This document shows positions 62,201-64,000 of a stretch of 64,000 bases of DNA, piece by piece. Positions within the stretch are counted from its first letter, which is position 1; the number at the start of each line of letters is the position of its first letter. The stretch is from Flavobacteriales bacterium. GTDB lineage: Bacteria > Bacteroidota > Bacteroidia > Flavobacteriales_D > Sanyastnellaceae. The notes under the pieces were generated by a model. That model saw only the letters and a list, made by a program, of their open reading frames with translations, did not search any database and was not told the DNA's origin. The stretch covers positions 1 through 64,000 of the forward strand of contig JAKVAX010000006.1 of the NCBI GenBank assembly GCA_022447625.1. Direction: 5' to 3'. Made by a program: the position numbers and the translations under genes.

Positions 62201-64000
62201 TCTTCGCTTGTGCGAAAATTTGTTGGCAAATGGATGTTTCCCGTGTAGCAACTATTACCAATCAAAAGCGGGTATTTGCCTTGATTATTATAGCTTCCAG
62301 GAGAGTCAATGTTCACATCAAAACCAGTGCTTGATGCGTGTCCGAAAAAGGTCATCAGACTGACGCCCTCTTCAATCAATAGTGCAATGGAATCACTTAG
62401 ATTGAGCTGAATGGGGTCTGTCGAAGTCTTGAAAAAACTATAGACGTCACCACCAAAGCAAGTGTCTTGCGCAATACCGCGGTAGGTGTTTAGGTAACCA
62501 CTGAACAGCCCTTGCTCAAAACTGTTTCCACCACCACCGAAGTGAATGACCCGTTTCATCCAGTCAGAAGGCGGCTGCGCTTCGAGTTCAATGACTTTGT
62601 TCAAGTAATCGAGAACGGTCTCAGAGTTCTCAGCAGCGAGTCGTCCGGTTGGAATAGCCATGTCGAGGTCAGAATCGTTGAGTCCTGAAGTAAAGGCGAT
62701 ATCAGATGTTGGATAACCCCAACTCGGTACCAAGTTTCGTGCGTAGTTTGATGGGTTATTTCGCGCTCCTTGGGTGTTTGATATCTTCATTTCGAAGATC
62801 GATTTTCCGATCAAGAAGAGGTGAGAAGGGTAGCTTTCCCAACTTTGAAGTAAGTGGTCACAGAATCGTCGAATCGCCAATGGGTGCTTCCAAACCCCAG
62901 CGGCGTATTGCATGTACAACTCATCAACGCTGGCTACCAAGGCTTCCATGCCTTGAGTTTCGCGGTAGAAAGCGTAGTTGGTGGCCGCGTCTAACAATGA
63001 AGGATGGGCCACGATGACGAAGGCGCTATCTTGTTCCACAGCGGTATAATCTGTGAAGTACCCGCTTTGGTTGATGGGTTGAAGATTGGTGATTTCTTGC
63101 GCTAGCGCGGAATCGTACAGCAGTAATTCAGTGCCACTTGGATTATCTAGGAAGGGAACTAAACTGCGCCATTCAGCTTCAATGAGCGTGAGAGGAAGTG
63201 CTCGTTTTAGTCCGTTCGAAGTGATTTCATACAAGGCCGGGTTATCCCCATTGAAAACGATGTCGAGTCGACCTTCCGCGTTAGCGTCAAAATTCTTCAA
63301 CTGAAAACGGTGGAGCAAGGTCGCATTGAAGTTCGGCTGGCGTCCGTAACGCAATTCCATCCAACCTACCGAATGCCAGTCAGTAGCTACATCGAGGTCA
63401 TCGATGGAACGATGCGTGACTGTAGTAGCACCACCACCCAATTGATCAGCTGGGACGGTCCACTCAAAGCAATTGTGTTGATATCCCCAGTAGATGGTGT
63501 CAACGACTTGGTTGAAGTTATTTCCCCAACCAACCTGAAGGTGGTGGTTGTAGACACCCGAGGCAGACGATGCCGAGGCTGAAGTAGCCGTGAAGATAGC
63601 TTCAGGCGCCCCAGGTCCGTCATACATTTCAGGGTGTGGAATGGCATGTGAGCGTGTCGCACCTTGAGGGAATCGGGTGTCATACCATCCTTCTGCTTGC
63701 TCATAGAAAGGCAACGAAATACCGTTGTTGTCTTGCACGCCAAGCAAGTATTCCAAGTTAAAATCAAGCCTTGACCGCGAGGAAACCCAAGGTGCTTCGT
63801 TGTAATTGTCTAAAGTGCCTGATGGGATATAGTCTTGCGTTCTCAATGAAGGGCCAGGAGCCCAAGTCAGGAAATAATTGGCGGTGTCATTAAAGAGGCT
63901 GTAATTGGAATTGACCTGGTTTTGGGGCTGGTCGTAAGCCCATTGATCGAGCCACCCATCGTTCTTTTGAGCGTAAAACTGCAGGTAATCACCTGGTCCA
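59233..64000 (-). CDS. PorU2-type C25 (gingipain-like) peptidase of the type IX secretion system (5' end beyond window)
   Basis: The frame is open to the right edge, giving 1588 residues without the N-terminus; an apparent TTG start at 63846 is not real, since coding sequence (GDYLQFYAQKNDGWLDQW) continues upstream. The C25 domain has the catalytic His in TFFGHASS (codon 62338-62340) and Cys in IGNSCYTG (codon 62248-62250), 30 residues apart. After several Ig/CARDB-like domains the C-terminus is a FlgD-like domain (NPFSTRTQFVFTVTG, ANGIYLYTVRARLHG). This length and ending fit PorU2, a paralogue of the PorU sortase that processes T9SS cargo. It carries three dispersed 13-mers. Confidence 0.92.
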   Translation of the reverse strand, partial: GPGDYLQFYAQKNDGWLDQWAYDQPQNQVNSNYSLFNDTANYFLTWAPGPSLRTQDYIPSGTLDNYNEAPWVSSRSRLDFNLEYLLGVQDNNGISLPFYEQAEGWYDTRFPQGATRSHAIPHPEMYDGPGAPEAIFTATSASASSASGVYNHHLQVGWGNNFNQVVDTIYWGYQHNCFEWTVPADQLGGGATTVTHRSIDDLDVATDWHSVGWMELRYGRQPNFNATLLHRFQLKNFDANAEGRLDIVFNGDNPALYEITSNGLKRALPLTLIEAEWRSLVPFLDNPSGTELLLYDSALAQEITNLQPINQSGYFTDYTAVEQDSAFVIVAHPSLLDAATNYAFYRETQGMEALVASVDELYMQYAAGVWKHPLAIRRFCDHLLQSWESYPSHLFLIGKSIFEMKISNTQGARNNPSNYARNLVPSWGYPTSDIAFTSGLNDSDLDMAIPTGRLAAENSETVLDYLNKVIELEAQPPSDWMKRVIHFGGGGNSFEQGLFSGYLNTYRGIAQDTCFGGDVYSFFKTSTDPIQLNLSDSIALLIEEGVSLMTFFGHASSTGFDVNIDSPGSYNNQGKYPLLIGNSCYTGNIHLPTNFRTSEEFVLEPNAGVIGFIAKGDLGAPGYLNIWTENFYRQLFQENYGGSIGQNMRRAVQAFQGQSTNLLTINTALTFSLHGDPAVVLNAWDLPDYSVSVEDVIFEPEEVSTELEEFTVKVALTNLGKAVNQPFGVELIRHLPTGQDTSLFVEMAPVYFRDTAYFTLPVDLLNGVGLNNFDVLVDFPVNAVEELEELSNNTISGAELLITSGNLIPVYPFNYAIEPEGTATLKASTGDPFAENHSYRFEIDTVDSFDSPQLQQGQVMSTGGVVEWEVPINLEDQVVYYWRTAAEVDTGEELNWRMHSFQYQAGERGWGQSHFDQFRFNRYDQVTFDEAESDFDFFTGDVNMKCTVYGDPADVFEISATRYQLDLDVQDYGGCGSAAALHVAVMDPITLAPWESNYNDLFPENDFGNLMDCANGRNRPEKYFIFRQNNPDEMSGLVDLLSNQIPDNHYLLVYTWKYVNYDGWDAYGPELYDLFADMGSMAINTNAQDSVPFIFFTRMGDLASAEEIYGVEQSQLIEMETTMTGNFGIGGMTSPVFGPVTNWEALYWNYDEEEGDSTRVKVLGSNIGQPDVELADFISDEEEWQNLGMEVNANQYPTLRLQTALHDDENQTPAQINYWQLISDHVPECALNPLAGFWFPKDTVEKGEELPIAIAIENIGQFDMDSLLVRYEISSSGGTPIPVTYQRQAPLVVGDILLDTLMIPTFGLSGDLTLRVEVNPAVAQGIYDQPEQYHFNNIAELRFHVSEDRINPILDVTFDGLHILNGDIISDQPMIRVSLDDENPFLLLNEEADTSLFQLFVNWPDGMQQQVYFSETDILRFFPAMDERNKAYLEYTPLFDQDGKYTLFVQAQDKSGNQSGDIDYTIEFTIDSHPTITEVLNFPNPFSTRTQFVFTVTGTEPPDEVLIRIMTVGGRVVREIHTEELGPLKVGRNLTEFWWDGTDEFGDPLANGIYLYTVRARLHGEDLEMNSQASQYFQNGIGKMYFLR
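60682..60694 (-). repeat. Dispersed 13-mer, copy 10
   Basis: Sense strand of the PorU2 gene, G variant, encoding LASAEE. Confidence 0.8.
63100..63112 (+). repeat. Dispersed 13-mer, copy 11
   Basis: The only copy antisense to its gene (PorU2); the coding strand reads SALAQ. Confidence 0.8.
63274..63286 (-). repeat. Dispersed 13-mer, copy 12
   Basis: Sense strand of the PorU2 gene, A variant, encoding DANAEG. Confidence 0.8.

Noticed and set aside
63846-63848. TTG as the start of the PorU2 gene
   Set aside because: The reading frame continues upstream with PorU2-like sequence to the right edge, so the start lies outside the window.

Overview
The window comes from a member of the Bacteroidota, most likely a marine or freshwater flavobacterium-like lineage (Cryomorphaceae/Crocinitomicaceae type; the family is an inference). 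Supporting signs are a gliding-motility lipoprotein GldH, a PorU2-type C25 peptidase of the type IX secretion system (T9SS), many secreted proteins ending in T9SS sorting domains, TonB-dependent receptors without SusD, a long-form IspG, an ileS-dksA-like-lspA gene order, and TAnnTTTG/TAnnTTCG -7 promoter boxes with little Shine-Dalgarno signal. No rRNA, tRNA, CRISPR array, prophage or transposase gene was seen.

Layout. 1-5709 (-): a giant secreted FG-GAP/nidogen/LamG/HYR adhesin-like protein running off the left edge. 6092-8542 (-): a PorE-like TPR/PD40/OmpA protein. 8791-13229 (+): ileS, a zinc-less DksA-like gene and lspA, converging on ispG (-). 15206-19109: an OmpA protein, a VWA + MoxR-type AAA pair and a DUF3592 membrane protein. 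19559-23382 (+): recO, holB, ricT-like and gldH. 23374-28457 (-): a small membrane protein, a rhodanese lipoprotein, creD, and a thioredoxin/TonB-receptor pair. 28592-34822 (-): an operon of a lamin-tail-domain protein, a TonB receptor and an OB/FN3/phospholipase-D-like protein. 35046-42245 (+): a SprB-like giant adhesin broken by one in-frame TGA. 42271-49075: an unknown polytopic membrane protein, a choice-of-anchor-B protein, an M43 metalloprotease and two small envelope proteins. 49377-57572: polA, a DUF2480 gene, dxs, a thioredoxin-like protein and an acyl-CoA carboxylase beta subunit. 57573-59232: a gene-poor stretch with a decayed gene and repeats. 59233-64000 (-): PorU2, running off the right edge.

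The genes fall into two groups. One is housekeeping: isoleucyl-tRNA charging, lipoprotein processing, the MEP isoprenoid pathway (dxs and ispG), DNA replication and repair (polA, holB, recO). The other is an envelope and surface programme: T9SS peptidase, gliding lipoprotein, T9SS cargo, OmpA anchors and TonB receptors.

The main unexpected signals are these. (1) A 13-bp word, CGCTARCGCGGAA, occurs 12 times exactly, always inside genes, on both strands; 10 copies share the same codon phase. (2) The isoleucyl-tRNA synthetase has a swapped class I signature, GIHH instead of HxGH. (3) 7-bp tandem arrays sit in intergenic spaces, several ending exactly at stop codons, and a REP-like core is present in two copies. 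(4) A single TGG-to-TGA change apparently splits the SprB-like adhesin. (5) Rho-independent terminators appear where no gene precedes them, hinting at unannotated RNAs. (6) The three-gene secreted LTD/TonB/PLD operon looks like a surface nuclease or phosphodiesterase uptake locus.
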